Shown here in pieces: positions 5,356 to 11,243 of a DNA stretch of 22,831 bases; the stretch's first letter is position 1; every line of letters begins with the position of its first letter. The stretch comes from a virus. A model generated the notes under the pieces. It was not told where the DNA came from. It made no database searches and saw only the letters and a program-made list of their open reading frames with translations. The stretch is from positions 1-22,831 of the IMG/VR virus record IMGVR_UViG_3300008217_000108; one strand, given 5' to 3'. The position numbers and the translations under genes were made by a program.

Positions 5356-7356
5356 TTAACCTCCGACATCTACTTTCTGTTCTTCTATGTCAGCTTCAGC
5401 AGGCTGCTCTGCTTCTCCCTGTACTTCAGGCGGACCTTGAGGAACACCCTCAGCTCCAGGAGGTGCTTGTTGGCCAGGAACCCCCTGCTGTTGCTGCATT
5501 ACCTGAGCCTGTATCATCTCTTCTGGCCATATAGCCTCAAAGTTCTTTTTGCCTAGTGACTCATACAGTTGTTTGGCTAAAGCTCTTACAGACTGAGGTG
5601 CTTGACCTATATAGGGTATGGACATCATAAACTGGGCCATTTGCATGTTATCTTGCTGTTCCTGCAATCTATTGGGATTAAGCTGGAACTGGAAATCGAC
5701 ATCTTCATAGAATAAGTCACGTGTGATATTGGTCTTACGAAATAAATTAGTTTCCTGATTAAAGAACTTAAACTCCAGCTCTCTTGGAGCGTATCGTTGA
5801 TAGAGGATATGTACTCTGCGCAGCAACTCAGTAAATTGTTCCGCCATCAGGGCTACCATACGTGAAAAAGCGATGTTGGACTGCTGCATGAGCATTGCAG
5901 TGCCTCTGGCTGTTCTGGGTGCATTAGGTACTGAAGCTGCTCTTCCCTGGGTAAAGTCTGTAACTGCGGTGTCTCGTTCTGCCCATGCCTGTACTTGTTG
6001 CAGCACTGAGAGCTGAAAGTCCTTGTTGCCTTGGAATCTTGGGAAGTTCACACCACCTGAGTTTAGGACTGGTACGCCTTCTCCTGGTTTCAGTTGGTTC
6101 ATATCTCCTAATAAGCCAGTGGATGCTGGTTCATAGAAGAAGAACGGCATGTTCTGGAGTGTACCGTAGTCCATCATCTGGTTGAATGTGGAGTTGAGGA
6201 GCCTGTTCAGGTGCTTCATCTTGAATGGAATACCCTGACCAAAGAAGTGTCTGGGGATACGGGTAAAACGGTTCTCTACATGAGGACGTTTACCATCGGG
6301 ATAAAGTCTCGTCAGAGGGATAATACGGGCAATCTTCTTGGTATCTGCAAGATAGACAATCTCAACTTCTTCATGTAAGGCATTACCAATCTGATTTCCT
6401 TCATCATCAAACTCAATATTCTGTTTTTTAGTCTCGCCATCAAAACTCTTGACTTCGCCAGGCAGAGCCATACGCATGTAGAAGATAATAACTTTGGCTG
6501 TTTTAGTCGGATCAGTCTGACTGATCTCATCTTCTTCCCTTATAGCACGTTCTTTACTGGTTAGCTCATGTTCAGACAGCGTAGACCTTAGTTCTTCATC
6601 AATATTGTCATAACCGTGCTGTTTACGGGATCTGAGTTCATCCCAAGTTAAGTGAGTAACTTCATAGTACCAAGGACATTCAGGCCATTGAAGACCTAAG
6701 CCAGACGAAGGAGCTACAAAGAGTCTACCCATATCCGTGATATCTACAGCAGGTCTGTCTAATCTCTGAGAGGTTACTTCTTCAACAACTTTTTCATCAA
6801 AGCCAGCTACAGTCTCTACCTCAACTTCTTCACCCTCCAAAATCTCAAACTTCTCCTTTTTCATTCTAAGGGAGGTTTCTACACGCTGATCTCGAATTAA
6901 TGTCTCATCCCTGTCCCAGCGTACCTTTACAGCAGATGTGCCATCCAGGAGTGTGTCAAACAACCAATCGTTGCCGATTTCCTTCAGATTAAGTATCTTG
7001 GTCCAAACATGGTCAAAATAGAACATCTCCAGCAGCTTGGCTGATTCTACATCTGTTCCTTCGGTGCCAACTACAGTAGGTCTTTGTGCCAGCATAGCAT
7101 CATAAAACTGAGCCAGCAGACTGTCGATAGTGACACGGGTTAAAGGAAGGAATAAGTTGGAAGCACCACGCCAAGGCCAATTCTTGACCTCCTGGTCAGG
7201 CTTGGCTAGGTACATACTCATAAAGGTACTATGTTCGGAATCCCAATCACCTTTGAAGTCTTCAGCCTGTTCAATCATACGGGTTAACTGCTGAATAAGA
7301 TCTTCTTGACGGGATTGAGACAGACTGATCTTAGGGATTTGATTATTTACAGGCAT
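5356..7356 (-). CDS. Portal protein
   Basis: This 666-residue protein probably forms the dodecameric ring at the head vertex through which DNA is packaged. Visible family features are the N-terminal block 'NWPWRGASNLFLPLTRVTIDSLLAQFYDAML', a central 'HFFGQGIPFKMKHLNRLLNSTFNQMMDYGTLQN' helix region typical of portal stems, then 'PNAPRTARGTAMLMQQSNIAFSRMVALM'. The last 50 residues are Gln/Pro/Glu-rich and disordered. Length fits long portals of this type. The start ATG 7356-7354 has no purine-rich SD (upstream is pyrimidine-rich), which is unusual for such a gene. The promoter at 7431-7460 lies just upstream. It heads the morphogenesis operon. Confidence 0.85.
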   Translation of the reverse strand: MPVNNQIPKISLSQSRQEDLIQQLTRMIEQAEDFKGDWDSEHSTFMSMYLAKPDQEVKNWPWRGASNLFLPLTRVTIDSLLAQFYDAMLAQRPTVVGTEGTDVESAKLLEMFYFDHVWTKILNLKEIGNDWLFDTLLDGTSAVKVRWDRDETLIRDQRVETSLRMKKEKFEILEGEEVEVETVAGFDEKVVEEVTSQRLDRPAVDITDMGRLFVAPSSGLGLQWPECPWYYEVTHLTWDELRSRKQHGYDNIDEELRSTLSEHELTSKERAIREEDEISQTDPTKTAKVIIFYMRMALPGEVKSFDGETKKQNIEFDDEGNQIGNALHEEVEIVYLADTKKIARIIPLTRLYPDGKRPHVENRFTRIPRHFFGQGIPFKMKHLNRLLNSTFNQMMDYGTLQNMPFFFYEPASTGLLGDMNQLKPGEGVPVLNSGGVNFPRFQGNKDFQLSVLQQVQAWAERDTAVTDFTQGRAASVPNAPRTARGTAMLMQQSNIAFSRMVALMAEQFTELLRRVHILYQRYAPRELEFKFFNQETNLFRKTNITRDLFYEDVDFQFQLNPNRLQEQQDNMQMAQFMMSIPYIGQAPQSVRALAKQLYESLGKKNFEAIWPEEMIQAQVMQQQQGVPGQQAPPGAEGVPQGPPEVQGEAEQPAEADIEEQKVDVGG

Positions 7357-7430
7357 ATATGGTAGGAAGGTAAAGCGTTCAAATTAGGAATTTTTTAGAT
7401 AAAATTACTAGACTATTCTACGAAACTAAC

Positions 7431-7460
7431 ATTATACCACAAACAATATCAGCAGGTCAA
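7431..7460 (-). promoter_or_regulatory. Leftward promoter for the portal operon
   Basis: On the minus strand TTGACC (7460-7455), an 18-bp spacer and TATAAT (7436-7431), with TGG before the -10. The predicted start is near 7424, leaving a leader of about 68 nt before portal. This is the best candidate for the late or morphogenesis promoter. Confidence 0.65.
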
Positions 7461-7469
7461 CATAAATCT

Positions 7470-7787
7470 TTAGCGTTTTAGCTTTAATTGCTGAATAACC
7501 CGTTTGTTGTTAATTAGTATACCACCATAGAACAGATTTGCTATAATTAGGCAGCCGATACTCCATGCTGGAGAGTCTTGAAAGATTGAATAGCAGCCAA
7601 CAAGTACAATGACAGTAACAAGGGACTTCATTACGATTAATCCAGTTGATCCAAACTTCAAAAAGAACCTGGCCAGCCAGAATACTTCCCTTGCACCCAT
7701 TCTTAGTGCATCCAGGGTAGTTAAAATGTCAAATATTTGCAGACCAACCTGCAAAACAGCCAGTGAGAGAAAGATTAAGATAGTCAT
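7470..7787 (-). CDS. DUF5658-like integral membrane protein
   Basis: The protein has 105 residues from ATG 7787-7785, with GAGG about 10 bases upstream. There are three to four hydrophobic segments: residues 2-22 (TILIFLSLAVLQVGLQIFDIL), about 38-70 (VFWLARFFLKFGSTGLIVMKSLVTVIVLVG) and about 78-93 (SIGCLIIANLFYGGIL), with a basic C-terminus. The motif D-x4-T-x-D-A-x-x-M-G-x-x-E is what I associate with the DUF5658 family of small membrane proteins; their function is unknown. It ends just before the portal promoter and is the last gene of the leftward early side. A holin role cannot be excluded. Confidence 0.55.
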   Translation of the reverse strand: MTILIFLSLAVLQVGLQIFDILTTLDALRMGAREVFWLARFFLKFGSTGLIVMKSLVTVIVLVGCYSIFQDSPAWSIGCLIIANLFYGGILINNKRVIQQLKLKR

Positions 7788-8041
7788 CGGGAATTACCTC
7801 GTTATAAAAAATTATTTTGGGAAATTTTTTAAATTTAGAGTAAGGGACCCCTAATTTTTACACAGACGGAATGGACTTGTCAAGTTTTTTTAGAATCCAG
7901 AATTTTTTGGAAAATTTTAGTTGTTTTTATGTCTTTAAGTAACACTGTAAATTGGACACATTAAAATAAGAATCATTATTGATGTTGTTTTTTTATTATT
8001 GTTGACTAAATCGATAGATTAAGTAGATTATTAATATAAAC

Positions 8042-8162
8042 TGTCTCTTTTTTACAACACTGTTGCATAAATGAGACACCCCACCCTATCTTGTTGATAA
8101 CAAAAGACTTACCCCTCCACAGACCTGTCTCAAAAAGGACACACTGTTGCATAAATGAGACA
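8042..8162. repeat. Two 37-bp dyads of an 18-bp element
   Basis: The right arm TGTTGCATAAATGAGACA occurs identically at 8061-8078 and 8145-8162, inside a 23-bp perfect direct repeat (8057-8079, 8141-8163). Each is preceded, across a single central C (8060, 8144), by an inverted left arm starting TGTCTC: 8042-8059 (15 of 18 complementary) and 8126-8143 (12 of 18). Another inverted copy, TGTCTCACTTTTACAACA, lies at 8307-8324 (15 of 18) without a partner. The identical arm length and centre in both dyads suggest binding of a dimeric protein. Confidence 0.75.
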
Positions 8163-8228
8163 CAATACTTTACATAATGCAGATTTAGTCGTGCCTAACG
8201 TTTAGTCATGGCTAAATTCGCCATTAAC

Positions 8229-8294
8229 ATCCAATTTATTGGATTTATCCAATTATCTGGATTCAAAATAATGATTTAATCCAATTTTTTGGAT
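8229..8294. repeat. Three 16-bp palindromes ATCCAATTNNNTGGAT
   Basis: Copies at 8229-8244 (ATCCAATTTATTGGAT), 8247-8262 (ATCCAATTATCTGGAT) and 8279-8294 (ATCCAATTTTTTGGAT). Each is an inverted repeat ATCCA-N6-TGGAT; start-to-start distances are 18 and 32 bp. They look like an operator cluster or iterons. A weaker relative (ATCCAGAATTTTTTGGA) lies near 7893. Confidence 0.7.
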
Positions 8295-8306
8295 CGCTGA
8301 CGCTGG

Positions 8307-8324
8307 TGTCTCACTTTTACAACA
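8307..8324. repeat. Solitary inverted copy of the TGTCTC element
   Basis: TGTCTCACTTTTACAACA matches the reverse complement of the 8061-8078 arm at 15 of 18 positions, including both ends (TGTCTC and CAACA). It sits 12 bp beyond the third ATCCA palindrome, tying the two repeat families to one regulatory region. Confidence 0.6.
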
Positions 8325-8495
8325 CAACCACGTCAAGCACTCAAAATCAACGCCTGTGCAGTCTTAGGTATAAAATGAGGTACTACTATGCTTTAGAGGC
8401 TAACACGTCACCACGGGCAAATATGAGCGATTTAGGGGTAACTGTTTGGTAACTAAGTAGGCTAATCTGTCGTGGTATTTACTGGTTTTTTGGAC

Positions 8496-8524
8496 AAAAA
8501 AAAGAGGAGTTTGTTAGACTCCTC
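8496..8524 (-). terminator. Intrinsic terminator of the 8551-8868 gene
   Basis: GAGGAGT (8504-8510) pairs with ACTCCTC (8518-8524), loop 7 nt. On the leftward transcript it is followed by eight U (complement of 8496-8503). It is preceded by the 14-bp block TTTTCCTGGATTGT (8528-8541) that also precedes the next terminator at 8961-8989. Confidence 0.85.
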
Positions 8525-8550
8525 AGTTTTTCCTGGATTGTTAGGTTAGT

Positions 8551-8868
8551 TTAGTAATCCGCGATTGTATCTTTTACTCCGATCGCCTCATCTAAAAACC
8601 CATGCTCTCCGAAGTGCTTGTCATAGGTGCTATAATCCATTTTGTACAAATCTCCCGATACCCAGTCTGTACTTATAGCTGTTAGGTGTTGGACATAATA
8701 ATTATTGCCTTTTGAGTAGTGAATATCGGTGACTGAATATTCTGTTTCCGAAGATTCAGAACTCATTCTTCGAAGATCCTCTTCGGTGAATTTGTCCTGA
8801 ACTACTCCAATGACCCGACATCCTCGTAAGACTCTGGGCCTGTTTCCCTGTTTAATCTCGATGTACAT
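8551..8868 (-). CDS. Hypothetical early protein (leftward cassette 1)
   Basis: A 105-residue soluble protein starts at ATG 8868-8866 behind AAAGGAG (spacer about 8). The N-terminus is MYIEIKQGNRPRVLRGCRVIGVV, followed by a Ser/Glu-rich linker (RRMSSESSETEYSVTDIHY) and an acidic C-terminus (GFLDEAIGVKDTIADY). I do not recognise a family. It is a self-contained unit: promoter 8911-8940, conserved leader and terminator 8496-8524. An in-frame ATG at 8904, at the predicted transcript start, would add 12 residues (MLNNHQTKGENK). A small early phage protein of this type often targets a host function, but nothing in the sequence says which. Confidence 0.65.
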   Translation of the reverse strand: MYIEIKQGNRPRVLRGCRVIGVVQDKFTEEDLRRMSSESSETEYSVTDIHYSKGNNYYVQHLTAISTDWVSGDLYKMDYSTYDKHFGEHGFLDEAIGVKDTIADY

Positions 8869-8910
8869 TTTGTTCTCTCCTTTTGTTTGGTGATTGTTTA
8901 ACATGACTAC

Positions 8911-8940
8911 ATTATAATTGAGAATATTATTAGTTGTCAA
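8911..8940 (-). promoter_or_regulatory. Early promoter of cassette 1
   Basis: TTGACA (8940-8935), 18-bp spacer, TATAAT (8916-8911) on the minus strand. Six bases later comes ATGTTAAAC (from 8904), so transcription should start at or next to this ATG. The same arrangement recurs at the other early promoters of the window. Confidence 0.75.
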
Positions 8941-8960
8941 GTAAAATAACAAATAAAAAC

Positions 8961-8989
8961 AAAAAAAAAGGGAGGGTTTTATCCCTCCC
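8961..8989 (-). terminator. Intrinsic terminator of the 9014-9316 gene
   Basis: GGGAGGG (8970-8976) pairs with CCCTCCC (8983-8989), loop 6 nt, followed on the leftward transcript by nine U (complement of 8961-8969). The 14-bp block TTTTCCTGGATTGT (8992-9005) lies between the stop codon and the stem. The promoter of cassette 1 starts 21 bp further on. Confidence 0.9.
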
Positions 8990-9013
8990 AATTTTCCTGG
9001 ATTGTCAGTTGGT

Positions 9014-9316
9014 TTATGTCTCCTTTTCTAACAATCCTTGTTCTTGGCCAAAATTGCTAGTCCAAATATCTAGATTGTCTGCGCCATCTTTCAAAATTGC
9101 ACGTTTGATAATTTTCCCGTCAACTTTGAAAGTGTAGATCCTTTGCTTTTTTTCCTTGTCGTGGTAATGCGTCAAGTTCCATTCCAAAAAGTCGTGGGAA
9201 TTGCTAGAACTTGTTCCTACCATTACCTGACAATCTGAGTGTTTTCTGACACCATAGGACTTGCTGCTACTGTAGATACAGGACTTAATTTTATTCCAAA
9301 TAGGATACTGCCTCAT
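9014..9316 (-). CDS. Hypothetical early protein (leftward cassette 2)
   Basis: A 100-residue protein starts at ATG 9316-9314 behind AAAAGGAGATAAGAAA. It is basic at the N-terminus (MRQYPIWNKIKSCIYSSSKSYGVRK), has a Ser-rich segment (VMVGTSSSNSHDF), then a beta-prone stretch (LEWNLTHYHDKEKKQRIYTFKVDGKIIKRAIL) and an acidic tail. No known motif is apparent. Cassette 2 shares the promoter plan, a leader of the form TTAACTAATCACCAAACAAA, and the pre-terminator block with cassette 1, so the flanks are probably duplicated although the proteins differ. An in-frame ATG at 9352 would add 12 residues (MLTNHQTKGDKK). Confidence 0.65.
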   Translation of the reverse strand: MRQYPIWNKIKSCIYSSSKSYGVRKHSDCQVMVGTSSSNSHDFLEWNLTHYHDKEKKQRIYTFKVDGKIIKRAILKDGADNLDIWTSNFGQEQGLLEKET

Positions 9317-9359
9317 TTTCTTATCTCCTTTTGTTTGGTGATTAGTTAACATTAAAATC

Positions 9360-9389
9360 ATTGTAATTGATTTTCTATTTTGTTGTCAA
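9360..9389 (-). promoter_or_regulatory. Early promoter of cassette 2
   Basis: TTGACA (9389-9384), 18-bp spacer, TACAAT (9365-9360) on the minus strand; 7 nt later ATGTTAAC (from 9352). The -35 box lies inside the last codons of the upstream gene (9375-9776), so read-through from cassette 3 can also reach this gene. Confidence 0.7.
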
Positions 9390-9776
9390 GTCTCTTAGAT
9401 CAATTTCCACTGTAAAAGGATTCTCAATATGATAGACCTGGGCAACTTGAAAAATATAGTTGTCCATTCTGTCATGGTGCAAGTCCCTACCTTTTCTAGT
9501 TTGGATGGTTCCTTCTATTGTAGCTCCGAACACATCAGGACTAGGACTGCCTGCTGACTGATGCAAGGCGTCCAGGAACTTGGAATAGCTGCCCCATGCT
9601 GGAATTTCTGGATTGTCTGGAGTTCCAAATTGTCTGGACAGAATCTCAAACGCTTCTGGTTCTGTTAGAATAAACTCAAGTGTTTTGTAAGTTCTTGTGT
9701 GAATCTCTCCGTTTTTCCAGTCCCATTTGGCCAACTGTAAAATTTTTTGGTATGCTTCCAGTTCTTTGTTTTCCAT
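9375..9776 (-). CDS. Hypothetical early protein (leftward cassette 3)
   Basis: A 133-residue protein starts at ATG 9776-9774 behind AAAGGAGTTAAGACA. The N-terminal half is helical and charged (NKELEAYQKILQLAKWDWKNGEIHTRTYKTLEFILTEPEAFEILSRQFG). The middle is Pro/Ser-rich (NPEIPAWGSY, AGSPSPDVFG), and the C-terminus is beta-prone (ENPFTVEIDLRDLTTK). HHDR near residue 104 is the only catalytic-looking cluster, and I do not assign it. An in-frame ATG at 9809, at the predicted transcript start, would add 11 residues (MLTTKTKGVKT). There is no terminator directly after it, so it is likely co-transcribed with cassette 2. Confidence 0.65.
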   Translation of the reverse strand: MENKELEAYQKILQLAKWDWKNGEIHTRTYKTLEFILTEPEAFEILSRQFGTPDNPEIPAWGSYSKFLDALHQSAGSPSPDVFGATIEGTIQTRKGRDLHHDRMDNYIFQVAQVYHIENPFTVEIDLRDLTTK

Positions 9777-9816
9777 TGTCTTAACTCCTTTTGTTTTGGT
9801 GGTTAACATTACAGCA

Positions 9817-9845
9817 ATTCTACTGAATTAATATAATAAATGCAA
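9817..9845 (-). promoter_or_regulatory. Early promoter of cassette 3
   Basis: TTGCAT (9845-9840), 17-bp spacer, TAGAAT (9822-9817) on the minus strand, then 7 nt and ATGTTAACC (from 9809). The boxes are weaker than in the neighbouring promoters, but the geometry and the conserved start region are the same. Confidence 0.6.
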
Positions 9846-10146
9846 GCAATAATACAATTATTTTAAATAAAAATAAATTAATCAAATTAGCTAAAATTCA
9901 CACTCTAACCTATTGATTACAAAGGAGTTATACGAATTTCCACGATCTCCGAGTACCCCTAGTGCTACTATCAGTTCTTACCTTGCGTTGCGTCACAGCG
10001 ATATTTAGGCCCATAGCGTGGAGACACTGTATATATTCATTATATTCGTATAATTATACTATGATTTTTATTGTATTTTTTTACTTGCGTTTTGTTTTTA
10101 GTTGTGATTTATTATAAGAGAGTGAAAAAGTAAATTTGTAGGATTG

Positions 10147-10229
10147 CGTCAATTCTTAATGTTTTACTTTAACTGTTGACGGTTTTGATAATTTCGTCAA
10201 CTCTTAAGAAACTACATTAACTGTTGACG
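10147..10229. repeat. Two 35-bp units bounded by CGTCAA...TTGACG
   Basis: Unit 1 (10147-10181) and unit 2 (10195-10229) have the same length and start with CGTCAA and end with TTAACTGTTGACG. About 28 of 35 positions agree; differences cluster in the middle. Each unit is an inverted repeat at its ends, and the start-to-start distance is 48 bp. This looks like a pair of protein-binding sites. Confidence 0.7.
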
Positions 10230-10256
10230 AAAAGGTAAAAAGTTATCAGAATCTCT

Positions 10257-10326
10257 GGAAACAATACATCCAAAATTAAAACTTGGGAAACAATACGAAC
10301 CAGATCAGAAATCTGGGAAACAATAC
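10257..10326 (+). repeat. Three direct repeats GGAAACAATAC (iteron-like)
   Basis: GGAAACAATAC starts at 10257, 10286 and 10316; the last two extend to GGGAAACAATACGA. Spacing is 29 and 30 bp, close to three helical turns, as expected for sites read from one face of DNA. It follows directly on the CGTCAA dyads. Confidence 0.7.
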
Positions 10327-10355
10327 GAGTTAGATTTAATTTTAGACAGACAGGC

Positions 10356-10384
10356 AAAGAAAAAGGGTAGCATGGTAGCTACCC
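10356..10384 (-). terminator. Intrinsic terminator of the SSB-tail unit
   Basis: GGGTAGC (10365-10371) pairs with GCTACCC (10378-10384), loop ATGGTA. The leftward transcript continues UUUUUCUUU. It closes the leftward unit that starts at the promoter 10861-10889. Confidence 0.8.
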
Positions 10385-10416
10385 CTTCTCAGTTTGGTAG
10401 TGTTTACTTTTTCAGC

Positions 10417-10527
10417 TCACACACTGGCTACATGATAGCCCAGGTACAGGATCATAGTGGTCAAGACAATCACAGTAAACCAGTCTGTCCTGTTTTTTGT
10501 TTGTCTGTAGTTTAAGTAGTCTTTCAT
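10417..10527 (-). CDS. 36-residue membrane mini-protein
   Basis: A short reading frame starts at ATG 10527-10525 with AGGAGG six bases upstream. The N-terminus is basic and polar (MKDYLNYRQTKNRTD), followed by one membrane helix (WFTVIVLTTMILYLGYHVA) and a short tail SV. It starts 16 bp after the stop of the SSB-tail gene and is followed by the terminator at 10356-10384, so the two genes form one transcript. Size and topology suit a regulator of a membrane protein, an exclusion protein or a toxin-like peptide. No family is recognised. Confidence 0.6.
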   Translation of the reverse strand: MKDYLNYRQTKNRTDWFTVIVLTTMILYLGYHVASV

Positions 10528-10542
10528 CTTATCCTCCTACCC

Positions 10543-10824
10543 CTAGAAAGGGATATCGTTCTCTTCATCTATTGATTGAACCTGAACATCCTCAAGTTGA
10601 AAATCTGCATAGTCGCTATCAATGACTTCCTTCTCAACTTTAGGCTGCACTGGCTGGTCAGATGAATACTGGACAACATTATGGTCAGTAATATCTTTTT
10701 CATTCCAGGATCTTACTATTGTCTGATCCTGTCCCATACCAGTGTCAATGTAAAAAACCTTGCCACCGATATTGACGTATACTGCCTGACCTGACTCAAC
10801 ATTAACTCTTACTCCGTTTCTCAT
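10543..10824 (-). CDS. Small protein with SSB-like C-terminal tail (DIPF)
   Basis: The product has 93 residues from ATG 10824-10822, with AAGGAGG about 9 bases upstream; an ATG 30 bp earlier (10854) sits at the predicted transcript start. The N-terminal half is beta-prone (GVRVNVESGQAVYVNIGGKVFYID). A long acidic, low-complexity linker follows, and the last eight residues are DEENDIPF. Bacterial SSB ends in an almost identical acidic-DIPF peptide that recruits RecQ, PriA, ExoI, RecO and the polymerase chi subunit. The body is too short and does not look like a full SSB OB-fold. It may recruit or block host SSB partners. The tail is seen directly; the role is inferred. Confidence 0.7.
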   Translation of the reverse strand: MRNGVRVNVESGQAVYVNIGGKVFYIDTGMGQDQTIVRSWNEKDITDHNVVQYSSDQPVQPKVEKEVIDSDYADFQLEDVQVQSIDEENDIPF

Positions 10825-10860
10825 TGTTCTATCCTCCTTGTTTATTAACATCATAATAAT

Positions 10861-10889
10861 ATTATAAGTCCTTTATTATATAGTGTCAA
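10861..10889 (-). promoter_or_regulatory. Consensus leftward early promoter
   Basis: TTGACA (10889-10884), 17-bp spacer, TATAAT (10866-10861) on the minus strand: a perfect sigma70 consensus. ATGATGTTAAT follows after 6 nt (from 10854). It is the strongest-looking promoter in the window and is divergent from the promoter at 10921-10949. Confidence 0.85.
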
Positions 10890-10920
10890 GTATTATTATA
10901 ATTTTTTTTTATTTTTTTAC

Positions 10921-10949
10921 TTGCACGTGTCGGGGGGATAGTATAGTAT
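10921..10949 (+). promoter_or_regulatory. Rightward early promoter
   Basis: TTGCAC (10921-10926), 17-bp spacer, TAGTAT (10944-10949), then 7 nt and ATGTTAATC (from 10957). It drives the run of small genes 10984-13100 and shares the start-region block with the leftward early promoters. Confidence 0.65.
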
Positions 10950-10983
10950 TGTATTAATGTTAATCAACGAGAGGGAGATAGAG

Positions 10984-11241
10984 ATGAAATTGAAAGAACT
11001 AAAAGGAAAGATTGTCAAGTTGGATCAGAAGCTAAACCATAAGCACCTTGGATTTACTGACGCTGATATTTACGATCATCCAAACTACGGTGGCTCTGGG
11101 CTTAAACCTATTGCAGAGCTAAAAGGAATCACCCTAGAGGATGGAACATACATAGAAATTAAAATAGTAGAGTGTCAAGAAATTGACGATTGCAATCCGT
11201 ATTTTATAGCAACTGGTATCGTACACAAGGCAAGGAGATAG
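10984..11241 (+). CDS. Hypothetical protein, first gene of rightward early operon
   Basis: An 85-residue protein starts at ATG 10984, with GGGAG six to seven bases upstream; an ATG at 10957 (transcript start) is in frame and would add MLINEREIE. The protein begins MKLKELKGKIVKLDQKLNHKHLGF and continues with a Gly/Tyr-rich loop (YDHPNYGGSG) and a beta-prone C-terminal half (GTYIEIKIVECQEIDD, YFIATGIVHKARR). No family is recognised. It is 2 bp from the next gene and surely co-transcribed with it. Confidence 0.65.
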   Translation: MKLKELKGKIVKLDQKLNHKHLGFTDADIYDHPNYGGSGLKPIAELKGITLEDGTYIEIKIVECQEIDDCNPYFIATGIVHKARR

Positions 11242-11243
11242 AA

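Larger units (their letters stand above)
7788..8495. other. Repeat-rich gene-free region, candidate origin or regulatory region
   Basis: About 700 bp without a convincing gene. It is very AT-rich at 7800-8040 and carries two dyads built on an 18-bp element (8042-8162), a further inverted copy at 8307-8324, and three tandem ATCCA/TGGAT palindromes (8229-8294). The density of iterated and palindromic sites fits a replication origin, a partition site or a multi-operator control region. The sequence does not distinguish between these. Confidence 0.5.
9846..10355. other. Gene-free AT-rich region with two repeat families
   Basis: About 500 bp with no convincing reading frame. Part of it (about 9930-10030) is GC-richer without visible structure; 10048-10059 is a perfect palindrome GTATAATTATAC; 10147-10229 holds two 35-bp dyads; 10257-10326 holds three iterons. 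Origin, centromere or operator functions are all possible. Confidence 0.5.

Noticed and set aside
4990-5556. 188-residue rightward open frame opposite the histone-like and portal genes
   Set aside because: It is an artefact of the Lys/Arg-rich codons on the other strand, has no SD and overlaps two well-supported genes.
8057-8163. CRISPR-like repeat (23-bp direct repeat copies)
   Set aside because: Only two direct copies with a 61-bp gap that itself contains inverted arms of the same element, so it is a dyad site and not an array.
8375-8452. 25-residue rightward reading frame MRYYYALEAN... in the repeat region
   Set aside because: No SD, no neighbours on this strand, and nothing in its composition suggests coding; the region looks regulatory.
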